A stretch of DNA of 64,000 bases from Deinococcus sp. YIM 134068 (GTDB lineage: Bacteria; Deinococcota; Deinococci; Deinococcales; Deinococcaceae). Positions 51,907 to 61,564 of the stretch are shown one piece after another. The translations under genes and the position numbers were made by a program. Position 1 is the stretch's first letter; every line of letters begins with the position of its first letter. Under the pieces are notes generated by a model. That model searched no databases. It was not told the origin of the DNA and worked only from the letters and a program-made list of their open reading frames with translations. The stretch lies in contig NZ_JAZHPF010000002.1 in NCBI RefSeq assembly GCF_036543075.1, forward strand, positions 62,001 to 126,000, written 5' to 3'.

Positions 51907-53469
51907 ATGACCACCCCACCTACCTCCCACCGCTGGACCCTGCCCTTTCCTCCCGAATCCCTGCGCGTCCTGACGAGCGGCTACCAGTCGTGGAGCGAGG
52001 CCGAGGTGCGGCCCCTGACGGACACCCAGCCCCGCGCCCTGCTGGAGTGGATGCTCGATCAGGGGCAGGACCCCGCCTTTCCCCCCAGCGGCGAGGCGGG
52101 CGTGTGGCGCTCGCATACCTTGATCGCGCTCGTGCGCCCGGATGGCGGCGGCTGGGTGGGCTGCCTGCTGGACGCCACGCGGACCTTCGCCCAGTGGGAG
52201 GCGCGGGCGAACGGGGAGGCGGTGGAGCTGACCTGCACGCTGGAGGGGCCGGAGGTGGAGGTGGCCTTCGAGGAGACGGACGACGTGCTGGGGACGGTGG
52301 AGCGGCTGGCGGGCCGGCTCGGCGCGAACATGGGGGCCAGGTCCCCCGCGCCGCTGCGGGTGTGGTGCAGTTGGTACTCGTACTACCGGGGCGTCACGCT
52401 GGAGCACATGCTGGAAAACGCCCGGCTGGCGCGCGAACATGGCCTGCCCTTCGACGTGTTCCAGCTCGACGACGGCTTTCAGGCGGACCTCGGGGACTGG
52501 TTCGATGCGAGTGACGGGTTCGGGGGGCACGCGCGGGACCTTCCGGCGCGGCTCGGGGAACTGGGCTTCCGGGCGGGGCTGTGGCTCGCCCCGTTCCTGG
52601 TGGGGCCGCATTCCAGGCTCCGGCGCGACCATCCCGACTGGCTGCTGGGGGACGAGGACGGCTCACCGCTCCTCCTCGGGAACAACTGGGGCGGGCCGTA
52701 CCACGCGCTCGACACGACGCACCCGGAGGCCCTGAGCTGGCTGCGCGACCTCGCGGCGACCTGCCGGGCGTGGGGGTACGACTACCTCAAGATCGACTTC
52801 CTGTACGCGGCGTCGCATCCGGGGCGGCGGCACGACCCCGGTGTGGGCCGCGCGGAGGCGTACCGCCGGGGCCTTCAGGCGTTGCGCGACGGCCTGGGGG
52901 AAGACGGCTTCCTGCTGGGGTGCGGGGCACCGCTGGCGACGAGCATCGGCCTCGTGGACGCGATGCGGACCGGGCCGGACGTGGCCCCGATCTGGGATGA
53001 GGAGGCGCGGCGGGTCTTCCTGGGGGACGGATCGGTGCCGAGTGCGCGCACCGCCCTGCACACGGCCCTCTCGCGCTGGTATCAGCACGCGTGGTACGGC
53101 CCCGACCCCGACGTGATGATCGCCCGGCGCGAGCGCAGCCTGCTGGGCGACCACGAGCGCGGCGCGCTGCTGGGCCTCCTCGACGTGATCGGCGGCGTGC
53201 GGGCGAGCAGCGACCCCATCGGGATGCTCGACGGGGCGGGGCTGGACCTGCTGCGGCGGTCGCTGGAGATCAGCACGCCCGACCGCCCGCTCACACTGAC
53301 CGAGAGTCTGGGGGGGGCCGTCACCCACTTCACACGCGGGACCTTCAACCTGCTCGACCATCCCGCCGGGGGACTGGACCCCCACAGCTACAGCGCCGCG
53401 CCGGAGACGGGGGAGGAGTTGCCCTCGCAGCCCGTGTCGGTGGACCTGCGCGAGGGGGTGACGGGCTGA
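51907..53469 (+). CDS. GH36 alpha-galactosidase
   Basis: 520-aa retaining alpha-galactosidase without signal peptide, shorter than the 700-aa full-length GH36 enzymes, as in the compact bacterial subgroup. Nucleophile D297 in YLKIDFLY; acid/base D358 in [17 protein letters not shown] (153-160) and QLDDGFQ (186-192) shape the pocket. Last gene of the LacI operon. Together with GH4 it gives two mechanistically different routes to free galactose. Confidence 0.93.
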   Translation: MTTPPTSHRWTLPFPPESLRVLTSGYQSWSEAEVRPLTDTQPRALLEWMLDQGQDPAFPPSGEAGVWRSHTLIALVRPDGGGWVGCLLDATRTFAQWEARANGEAVELTCTLEGPEVEVAFEETDDVLGTVERLAGRLGANMGARSPAPLRVWCSWYSYYRGVTLEHMLENARLAREHGLPFDVFQLDDGFQADLGDWFDASDGFGGHARDLPARLGELGFRAGLWLAPFLVGPHSRLRRDHPDWLLGDEDGSPLLLGNNWGGPYHALDTTHPEALSWLRDLAATCRAWGYDYLKIDFLYAASHPGRRHDPGVGRAEAYRRGLQALRDGLGEDGFLLGCGAPLATSIGLVDAMRTGPDVAPIWDEEARRVFLGDGSVPSARTALHTALSRWYQHAWYGPDPDVMIARRERSLLGDHERGALLGLLDVIGGVRASSDPIGMLDGAGLDLLRRSLEISTPDRPLTLTESLGGAVTHFTRGTFNLLDHPAGGLDPHSYSAAPETGEELPSQPVSVDLREGVTG

Positions 53470-53491
53470 GCGGGAACGGATGAGCCGAGGG

Positions 53492-54340
53492 TCAATCCAC
53501 GGAAGCGGGGCGAGCGTCGGCGGTGTGGGAAGCCGGAAGCTCGCCCCGCTCCCCCAGCAACCGGGCGAGGTTGTCCACGATGGCCTCGACCCCTTCCGGA
53601 ACCTCGTGCAGGGTGACGGGGGTGAACGACAGCACCCGCTCGACCTGTCCCGTGCAATTGGCGGGCACGAGGGGCAGGCGGGCGGCGAGCGTGAGCAATC
53701 GCTTCTCGCCGGGATGCGTTTCGCGGTTCAGCGCAAAGAGGATGTCGAGATACGAGGCGAGGAACTCCGTCAGGCGGTGGTTGACGGAGACGAGATCGTT
53801 TCGCCTCACGGCCTGGGCGATCTGGTTGGGGTATGCGCCGTGCGCCCCACGCAGGGGGGGAAAGTTCAGGGCGATGATGGCCCGCGCCAGCTCGTCCGGG
53901 TAGGGCTGGTCGGCCCGCCGCCCCAGGTCCGCGAGCCAGCCCTCACGGTCGAACAGAACCCGGCAGGTGCGGAGGGTATGCCACAGGGTCGTCGTGTAGC
54001 CCATCCGGGCCTCGTGGCGCTCCAGTGAGGCGGTGAGGTGGGCACCAACGTCGGCGGTCCGCCAGAACATCACGTCGACGTGGAGGCCGCCCTCCCGCTC
54101 CAGCCACTCGTCCCCCGGTCCCCACCAGCGGTTGTCCACCTCGACCCGCTCACCCCGGCGCTCGGCAATCTCCCGGCGCGGCGGCACGGGCACTTCCCCC
54201 CGGCTGTAGACGTACAGGTCGATGTCCGAACCGGCGTCCTCGTTCCCAGCGGCGCGCGACCCGCCCAGCGCGACGGCGAGCACCTCCGGGAGCGCGGCAT
54301 ACTCGGCGGCGATGGCGGCGGCCCGTTCGTCGGGGGTCAT
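53492..54340 (-). CDS. Nucleotidyltransferase domain protein
   Basis: 282-aa protein of the polymerase-beta-like nucleotidyltransferase superfamily. GGS (26-28) followed by D39-x-D41 (GSDIDLYVY) is the catalytic motif; the rest is helical, like DUF4037/aminoglycoside adenylyltransferase-type proteins. TACCAT five bases before the ATG at 54340 may be a leaderless -10 box. Convergent with GH36. Substrate unknown. Confidence 0.82.
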   Translation of the reverse strand: MTPDERAAAIAAEYAALPEVLAVALGGSRAAGNEDAGSDIDLYVYSRGEVPVPPRREIAERRGERVEVDNRWWGPGDEWLEREGGLHVDVMFWRTADVGAHLTASLERHEARMGYTTTLWHTLRTCRVLFDREGWLADLGRRADQPYPDELARAIIALNFPPLRGAHGAYPNQIAQAVRRNDLVSVNHRLTEFLASYLDILFALNRETHPGEKRLLTLAARLPLVPANCTGQVERVLSFTPVTLHEVPEGVEAIVDNLARLLGERGELPASHTADARPASVD

Positions 54341-54373
54341 GCGGCATGGTAGAGCAGCGGCCCGGCCCTCCCT

Positions 54374-54397
54374 GCTGACCGCTGAGAGCTGACGGCT
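54374..54397. repeat. 7-bp tandem repeat, GCTGANN type
   Basis: Units GCTGACC, GCTGAGA, GCTGACG and a partial GCT, two bases beyond the stop of the recombinase gene. Confidence 0.8.
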
Positions 54398-54399
54398 CC

Positions 54400-55350
<951 letters not shown>

Positions 55351-55400
55351 GGGGAGACCTCCTGCGGGCAGGCTTCCGATGGGCGGGTCAGCATTCCGTC

Positions 55401-55429
55401 AGCGTAGGGAACATTGATGCCAAATTCAA
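55401..55429 (-). promoter_or_regulatory. Promoter of the recombinase gene
   Basis: On the minus strand TTGAAT (55429-55424), 17-base spacer, TACGCT (55406-55401), 51 bp before the ATG. The surrounding 55370-55460 stretch is AT-richer than average. Confidence 0.6.
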
Positions 55430-55527
55430 ACTAATCTGTCTTGGTGTGAATTAACCGCTCCCGCTCGCCTCATCCTCCGGCGGACGGCGGGGGATGAGCG
55501 GCCCGGACGCCCGCCGACGCCCCTCCG

Positions 55528-58170
55528 TCACCGTCCCGTCTGGTCGAGGAAGGTGGCGACCCAGGCGAGGGGAGCGTTCCAGTTGATGGCGACCTCGTTC
55601 ATGGACGAGGTGCCGATGTCGTCGAGGTAGCAGGTTTGCGGCGCACAGCGGCCCCTCAGGAGCAGGGCGGTGGGGTCGGCGGGGTCGGAGTTCGGCCCAC
55701 CCGACAGGGCACCCGGGGGCGGCGGGGGAAAGCTGCCGTCCAATTGCTGTGCCCAGAAGCGGTGGTGGGGGTTGGTGAGGGGCCGCTCGCCGTAGCCGGA
55801 GATGTAGGACTGGTCGAGGGGATTGCGCCCCAGCACGTAGTTCATGGCCTCCAGGGCGGCGTTGCGGTACCGCGTGTTCCGGGTGAAGTGGTGGGCGAGG
55901 CCGAGGACGAGCGCCCGGTTCATCAGGTTGCTGTTCGATCCCCAGGGGTACCGCCCTGAGCTGAAGGGCAAGGGATACCCGGTCTCGCCCACCTGGGCGG
56001 CGTATCTGTTCGCCGCCGTGACCACGCTGGTTCTTGCCCGCGCCACGTCGGTGGCAGGCAACCCATTCGGCACGAGGGCCAGGGTCACGGTGCCCGCCGC
56101 CGTCACCTCCCGCCAGGCGAGGTCCTCATCCGCGCCGCGCCTGGTCATGTTGCGGAACAGCGGGCTGGCCCTCAGCACCTGAAGGTAGCCCCTTTCCCCG
56201 GTGGTGGTGTACAACTCGGCGGCGGCCCAGTAGAACTCGTCGCGCAGGTCGGTGTCGTCGTACGCCCCACCTCCCTCGAAATTGTCGTAGGCGTAGACGT
56301 TCGGCACGCGAACGGCGGCGTTCCAGGCCCGGCGCGCCGACTGGAGGCAGCGGCGGGCGTAGGCACCGTCGATACGGGCGAAGACGCGGGCACACTGGGC
56401 AGCGCTGGCGGCGAGGTTGAGGGTCGCCGCCGTGGAGGGCGGGTACAGGAAGCGGGTCTGGCGATCCTGATCGGGTCGGCTCGGCAGGTCCGTCCACCGC
56501 ACCCCGTGCAGTTTGTGGTGCGCCATCCCCGAGGCATTGGCCGGGGTAAGCCGCAGCCGGGAGAGGTTTCCGCTCTGATCGCCGACCGGCAGGGCGAGCC
56601 GCTGGCCGTCGGGGACCTGCATCTTCATGAGAAAGTCCATCTCCCAGCGCGCCTCGTCGAGCAGGTCGTTGCGCCCGTTGGCGTTCTCAGGGATACGCAG
56701 CCTGCCGTCGGGGAAGGTCTTGGTCCGCGCGGAACGGTCGGTCGTCTCGTACAGGTTCATCAGGGTCCAGGCCGAGAGGCCGCCGTTCACCACGTACTTG
56801 CCGTGGTCGCCCGCGTCGTACCAGCCGCCCACCACGTCGAGCGTGTACCCGCATCCCGGCCAGACGTTCCCCTGCCCGTCCCGGCCCGCGAAGCAGCCCA
56901 CCTTCCGGTCCTCGCCGTTCGTCGGGGTACCCGCGTGCCCGGCGGGCCTGGCCCACTTGGCGTCCCCAACGTGCCTGGCCTCGATGGGAACGCCGCTGCG
57001 GTTGTGGTAGAAGTACGCCAGCGCGTCGTATTTCAGACGGGCGTACAGGTCCGCCGCGATGCGGAAGGGGTGGCTGGGCAGCCCGGCGACCTCCAGCACG
57101 TACCCGTCGCCGGGCCTGCGGAAGCCCGTGAAGTCGGCCCGGTGAACGAAGTCGCCGGACGCGGCGTCCGCCCCGAACACGCGGGTGAAACCCGAGGCGA
57201 CGACCTTTCCCTCGGTGCCGCGCAGGACCCAGCCCAGGGGCACGGGCGAGTCGTGGGCGACCGCCGCCACCTTCGGGGCACCGGGCAGGTAGCCCACCTG
57301 GTTCACCCGCACGGTAGCGCGGTCGTCGGGCGGGGACGCGCCCGGTCCGGTCAAGGTCCGGCGCAGCGACAGCCCGCTCAGGCACACGCGGGTCGCCTTC
57401 TGCCCGCCCAGCTTGAACTGGAGCGACGCCGCCGGATCGCTGCCCCCGGTCTTCAGGAAGGTGAAGCTGTGGGTGCGGGGAACGGAACCGACGTTCGTGA
57501 CCTGGCGGCTGAAGTGCGCCGGGTAGGGCGGGCGGGCACCCTGCACCATCACCGTCAAGGCGGTCGGTTCGGCGGCGCGGGCGGTGAACGAGAGGGTATA
57601 CGTCCCGCCCCGCTCCAGCGGGAGGCCGGACTGGCCGAGCAGCACGTCCCACGGCTGCTCGCCGGGAGTGCCGATCTGCAAGCACGCCTGGTCGCCCGAC
57701 GTGGTGAGGGCCGGGCCGCCGACCGTCCACCACGCGCTCGCCCCCTGACCGAAGCGGCTGTCCCGCAGCAACTCGGCGGCGGACGCCTCGGCGATGCTCA
57801 CCGCCACCGTGGCGCGGCCCGACATGGCGTGACGCCCGCGCCGGTCGTGGGCCTGCGCCGTGTAGACGTGCTCCCCGGACAGCGCCGACGTGGCCGCGAC
57901 CGTGAGCGTATAGGGAGCGGTGGTGTCCTCGCCGACCCACCGACCCCGGTCGTAGAACACGACCCGCGCGATCCCGCTCGCGTCCGTCGCCGTCGCGCTC
58001 AGGGTGAGGCTGCCGCGAGCGGTGACGCTCTTGGAACTCACCGCGAGGGTAATGGTCGGGGGCGTGACGTCTCCCCCGGCCCGCCGGGGACTGGCTCCCT
58101 GGGACGGTGGAGCGACGGCGACGAGCAGCCCGGCGAGACAGGCAAGGGGCCGCCGCAGACGCCTCAGCAC
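55528..58170 (-). CDS. Secreted multidomain GH9 endoglucanase
   Basis: 880-aa exported cellulase. Signal peptide 1-26 (LRRLRRPLA, hydrophobic, SQGA). Ig-like domain 35-125 (PPTITLAVSS), CBM4/9-like beta-sandwich 132-270, CelD-type N-terminal Ig domain 284-370 (VRVNQVGYLP), GH9 (alpha/alpha)6 barrel 375-880. Catalytic bases lie in GGWYDAGDHGKY (D452, D455); NPHHRFW is GH9 signature 1; the acid is E859 in MNEVAINWNAP. The GTG at 58170 has AAGGGGG four bases upstream; an ATG at 58200 is the alternative. It could release cello-oligosaccharides for the GH1/Dpp-type operon. Confidence 0.94.
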   Translation of the reverse strand: MLRRLRRPLACLAGLLVAVAPPSQGASPRRAGGDVTPPTITLAVSSKSVTARGSLTLSATATDASGIARVVFYDRGRWVGEDTTAPYTLTVAATSALSGEHVYTAQAHDRRGRHAMSGRATVAVSIAEASAAELLRDSRFGQGASAWWTVGGPALTTSGDQACLQIGTPGEQPWDVLLGQSGLPLERGGTYTLSFTARAAEPTALTVMVQGARPPYPAHFSRQVTNVGSVPRTHSFTFLKTGGSDPAASLQFKLGGQKATRVCLSGLSLRRTLTGPGASPPDDRATVRVNQVGYLPGAPKVAAVAHDSPVPLGWVLRGTEGKVVASGFTRVFGADAASGDFVHRADFTGFRRPGDGYVLEVAGLPSHPFRIAADLYARLKYDALAYFYHNRSGVPIEARHVGDAKWARPAGHAGTPTNGEDRKVGCFAGRDGQGNVWPGCGYTLDVVGGWYDAGDHGKYVVNGGLSAWTLMNLYETTDRSARTKTFPDGRLRIPENANGRNDLLDEARWEMDFLMKMQVPDGQRLALPVGDQSGNLSRLRLTPANASGMAHHKLHGVRWTDLPSRPDQDRQTRFLYPPSTAATLNLAASAAQCARVFARIDGAYARRCLQSARRAWNAAVRVPNVYAYDNFEGGGAYDDTDLRDEFYWAAAELYTTTGERGYLQVLRASPLFRNMTRRGADEDLAWREVTAAGTVTLALVPNGLPATDVARARTSVVTAANRYAAQVGETGYPLPFSSGRYPWGSNSNLMNRALVLGLAHHFTRNTRYRNAALEAMNYVLGRNPLDQSYISGYGERPLTNPHHRFWAQQLDGSFPPPPPGALSGGPNSDPADPTALLLRGRCAPQTCYLDDIGTSSMNEVAINWNAPLAWVATFLDQTGR

Positions 58171-58563
58171 GGCACCCCCTTCGGCGGGGCTGTGCGGCAT
58201 AGAGGTCGGGGGACGGTTTCCCCTCCCCTTTCCCCATATGTAAGGCGATCCGGCCTCTCGGTTCTTTTCCTCTCGACGACAGACATACCAGCGAACTCCT
58301 TGTGGATGCGGAACATCATGAAATCGAACTGCTGCCAAGCGGTCTGGCAGCAGCTTCGCCGACGGGGAGGGCGGTGAGGTGGGAAGAGATCGTCGGCCCG
58401 CTTCTCTCTAGGGGAGCGGTGGATGAGCATGGTGAAGGCCCAACCGGGTCTCCCGGCCAGAGGTCAGGAAGACTCCTCCCCGGGAGTTGGCCCCGTGGCG
58501 GGAAGACGGCCTTCACCGGCAGCGTGGCGAAGCCCTTCCCCTACCGGGCGGAGCCAGGGACTC
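58171..58563. other. Gap upstream of GH9 with a perfect inverted repeat
   Basis: No gene seen. CTGCTGCCA and TGGCAGCAG (58329-58353, 7-base loop) form a perfect 9-bp inverted repeat about 160 bp upstream of the cellulase start, on either an operator or a leader hairpin reading. A small CCGGG/CCCGG hairpin follows near 58445. Confidence 0.5.
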
Positions 58564-59715
58564 TCAGACAGCCTCCAGCGGCTCCAAGCCCCGGACGTGC
58601 GGCGCGAGTTCGCGGTACAGGGCGTCGAGCTGGTGCCAGGTATGCTCGATGTTGAACTCCTGGCGGGCATGCTCGTAGGCTGCGTCACCCAGGCGGCGAC
58701 GCAACTCGCCGTCCGCGAGCAGGGGGGCGAGGGCGGCGGCGAGGGCGTCGTCGTCGCCGGGGGGCACCAGCAGGCCGCTCACGCCGTTCTCAATGAGGTC
58801 GGGAATGCCGCCCACATGTGTGCTCACGAGGGCGACCCCGCGCGCCATTCCCTCGATCAGGGCGAGGGGCTGTCCCTCGAAGTAGGAGGGCAGCACGAGG
58901 ATGTCCGTCTCTTCTAGGAGCCGCGCGCTGCGCTCCGCGTCCACCCACCCGAGCAGTTCCACGCTGTCCGCCAGGCCGAGTTCGGCTACGAGGGCCTCCA
59001 CGGCGGGCCGCAGCGGGCCGTCCCCCGCCAGCCGCAGCCGCGCGCCGGGCGGACGCTCCACCCTCGCCCAGGCGCGCAGCAGCCCGAGGGGATTTTTGCG
59101 CTCGACGAGGACTCCCAGAAACAGGACCTGGGGCGGGCGGTCCCGGCGGGGCGGTGCGGGCGTGAGGGCGATGCCGTTGCGGACGGCCAGGACCCGCGCG
59201 GTGGGCGCGATGGCCGTCACGTCGGCGGAGAGGTGGGGCGAGAGCGTCACCACCCGGTCGGCGCGGGCCAGGGTGGCGCGCACGAGGGGCCGCACCCCGG
59301 CGGGGCAGCGGCGGTAGAAATCCAGGAACTCCCCCGCGTGCAGGTGCAGCACCGTAGGGAGGCGAAAGATAAGGCTGGACAGCCACAGCAGCACCCCCTT
59401 ACGGGCGAAGCTGCCGTAGGCCGACGAGTGGATATGGACCACCTGCGGGCGCGCGGTCAGGCACTGCCCGACGAACCGGGCCATGCCTGAGGCGAAAAGG
59501 CCGAGCCGCCGCCCCGCCGAGCCGTCGTCATGCGTGGCGATCCAGCCGACCCGCCAGCGGGTAAACAGCGGGGTGGCCCGCATCGCCACGACGTACCCGT
59601 ACATTCCGCCACGGGCAGACGTACCGATCCACAACACCCGTGGACGGCTCACCCGCCCACCGCTCGCCGTCCGGTCTCCCCTGCGGCCACGCCTCTCACC
59701 AGGAATGCTGAACAT
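58564..59715 (-). CDS. Glycosyltransferase family 4
   Basis: 383-aa GT4 enzyme with two Rossmann domains: acceptor side with VHIHSSAYGSFARKG (about 93-107), donor side with VLFLGVLVERKNPLGLL and the E-x7-E motif in SYFEGQPLALIEGMA. AAGGAGGAAACGC precedes the ATG. It overlaps the upstream chimeric gene by 20 bp, so it belongs to the exopolysaccharide operon coming from beyond the window. Confidence 0.92.
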   Translation of the reverse strand: MFSIPGERRGRRGDRTASGGRVSRPRVLWIGTSARGGMYGYVVAMRATPLFTRWRVGWIATHDDGSAGRRLGLFASGMARFVGQCLTARPQVVHIHSSAYGSFARKGVLLWLSSLIFRLPTVLHLHAGEFLDFYRRCPAGVRPLVRATLARADRVVTLSPHLSADVTAIAPTARVLAVRNGIALTPAPPRRDRPPQVLFLGVLVERKNPLGLLRAWARVERPPGARLRLAGDGPLRPAVEALVAELGLADSVELLGWVDAERSARLLEETDILVLPSYFEGQPLALIEGMARGVALVSTHVGGIPDLIENGVSGLLVPPGDDDALAAALAPLLADGELRRRLGDAAYEHARQEFNIEHTWHQLDALYRELAPHVRGLEPLEAV

Positions 59716-61564
59716 GCGTTTCCTCCTTCTGTGGGCGGGGCCGCCCCGCCGCTTGGGCGAAAACGTCCCGAAACTGCGCGGTCATGCGGGCTGTGGAAAA
59801 TACGGCCTCGGCGCGAGCACGTCCGGCGGTCCCGAGCCGCGCCCGCAGCGCGGGGGCCGCCGCGAGTTCGGACAGCCGGGCCGCAAAACCGAAAAGGTCG
59901 CCGTCGGGCACCAGGAAACCCGTCTCGCCCGGCACGACGATTTCGTTAGGGCCGTAGCGAATGTCCATCGCCACGACGGGAAGGCGGCAGGACATGGCCT
60001 CCACGAGGACGTTGGCAAAGCCCTCCGCCGTGGACGTGAGCAAAAAAGCGTCGTGGCGTGCCAGGAACCCATGAGGATCGGGGACGTACCCGACGAAGCG
60101 TACCGTGTCCTCCAGGCCGAGCGCGCGGGCGAGCGTCTCCAGGTGCCCGCGCTCGGGTCCCTCCCCCGCCACGTTCACCCGGAAGTCGGCTCCCGCCTGG
60201 CGCGCGAGGTGGACGCTGCGCAGCAGGCGGTCGAATCCCTTGCCGGGCACGAGGCGGCCCATCGCGGCGAACTGCGCGGGCGAAGACGCGGGGTGGACGG
60301 GCGGCAACGGCGGGAGGGTGGTGGCGTTATACACCACCCTCCCGCGCCCGGCCCGCGCCCCGCCGCGCACGAACTCGTCGCCTCGTGGTTCCGGCACCGG
60401 AACGCCCAACCAGTCTCGGCCCACCCGCAGCAGCCAGTCCACCCGTAACCCCGCTCGGGGTTCGAGTTGCACGCTCAGCCGCTCCTCCACGTCATGGGAA
60501 GGCGTCGGCGAGCCGTCCACGCCCCACAACCGACCGACCACCGCGACGGCCCGCGCCACCCGCGCCAGGTACGCTGGGTCAAAGGCGTCACCGCACTTCT
60601 CCCCCAGCAGGGCCGGGAGCAGCAACGCCTCGGTGGCGAACACGTGCGCCCCGAGGCCTCGCTCCCGGCAGACCCCACTCTCGAAAAATTGCAGGGTCGC
60701 CTCCCGCATCAGCTTGGCCTTGGCCTCCCGCCGCCACTCGGCGGACTCCGGAAAGACCGGCCAGGTCACGCTCGCCACGTACTGCCCAGCCAGCCCACCC
60801 AGCAGGTCACCGCTCCCCGGTGGACGCGCCCCGAACGCCTCCAGGCACACCTGATGACGGTAAACACTCGGCCACAGCAGGGACTCCGGCCCGAACCAAT
60901 CCCCCCACTTGGGGTGGGGGCGCAGCAGCTCAAAACACCAGGCCCAGGACATCAAGCGCAGGCCCAGCTCGGCACCGCTCGACCAGTTCACGCCCCGCAG
61001 CGGCGGGTTGGCTCCTATCCAGTCGTGAATGCGCGCCGCCGCTCCCTCCGCGTAACGAGAGTCGCCCGTCAGGGCGTAGGCGAGGGCGAGCACGGTGGTG
61101 TGGTGGTGGCGGCTCTTTTCCCAAATCCCCCTCAGCTCCCCCATCCCGGCGGGTGCGCGGAAGTCCGGGGCGGGCGTGAGGCCCTCGCCCACGCGGTGCC
61201 CGGTCAGCTCGCAGCGATGCCAGTCAGTCAAACCGCCGAGCGTCGGGCCGGAGGGCGCGTCCGCGAAGGCAAAGAAGCGCCAGCACCCCTGCAAGACCTC
61301 CTCGGCCTCGGCGAGCAGGGCGGCGCGGGTCGGCTCCTCCACGGCGTGCGTGAGCCGCTCCGGGGTCAGGGGCAACCCGTAGAAGTGCGGTGAGCGTGGG
61401 CGCCGACGGTCAGGCAAGGGCGACTCCCCCTCCCCGACCCGCCGTCTCCGTCCACCCAGGTTTCTCCCGCCGCGCTCCCACCCGACCCACCACGTTCCCT
61501 CCTCCAGCCACCGTGCCCGCTCGTGCCCTCGCCCCCCGCATCGCCGCGCCCGCCCGGCCCTCAC
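59696..61564 (-). CDS. Chimeric heparinase II/III-like N-half fused to GT4 C-half
   Basis: 622 aa. Residues about 60-400 match the (alpha/alpha) barrel half of heparinase II/III-type lyases (SRHHHTTVLALAYALTGD, NWSSGAELGLRLMSWAW), but the C-terminal beta-sandwich of that family is absent. Residues about 405-622 match only the donor-binding half of a GT4 enzyme (VVYNATTLP, GRLVPGKGFDRLL, E514/E522 in TAEGFANVLVEAM), without the acceptor half. The most economical reading is an in-frame deletion joining two neighbouring genes. The GTG at 61564 overlaps the asnB-like stop; a later in-frame GTG (61438) is possible because the first 45 residues are Arg/Gly-rich and unlike the family. Confidence 0.7.
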   Translation of the reverse strand: MRAGRARRCGGRGHERARWLEEGTWWVGWERGGRNLGGRRRRVGEGESPLPDRRRPRSPHFYGLPLTPERLTHAVEEPTRAALLAEAEEVLQGCWRFFAFADAPSGPTLGGLTDWHRCELTGHRVGEGLTPAPDFRAPAGMGELRGIWEKSRHHHTTVLALAYALTGDSRYAEGAAARIHDWIGANPPLRGVNWSSGAELGLRLMSWAWCFELLRPHPKWGDWFGPESLLWPSVYRHQVCLEAFGARPPGSGDLLGGLAGQYVASVTWPVFPESAEWRREAKAKLMREATLQFFESGVCRERGLGAHVFATEALLLPALLGEKCGDAFDPAYLARVARAVAVVGRLWGVDGSPTPSHDVEERLSVQLEPRAGLRVDWLLRVGRDWLGVPVPEPRGDEFVRGGARAGRGRVVYNATTLPPLPPVHPASSPAQFAAMGRLVPGKGFDRLLRSVHLARQAGADFRVNVAGEGPERGHLETLARALGLEDTVRFVGYVPDPHGFLARHDAFLLTSTAEGFANVLVEAMSCRLPVVAMDIRYGPNEIVVPGETGFLVPDGDLFGFAARLSELAAAPALRARLGTAGRARAEAVFSTARMTAQFRDVFAQAAGRPRPQKEETHVQHSW

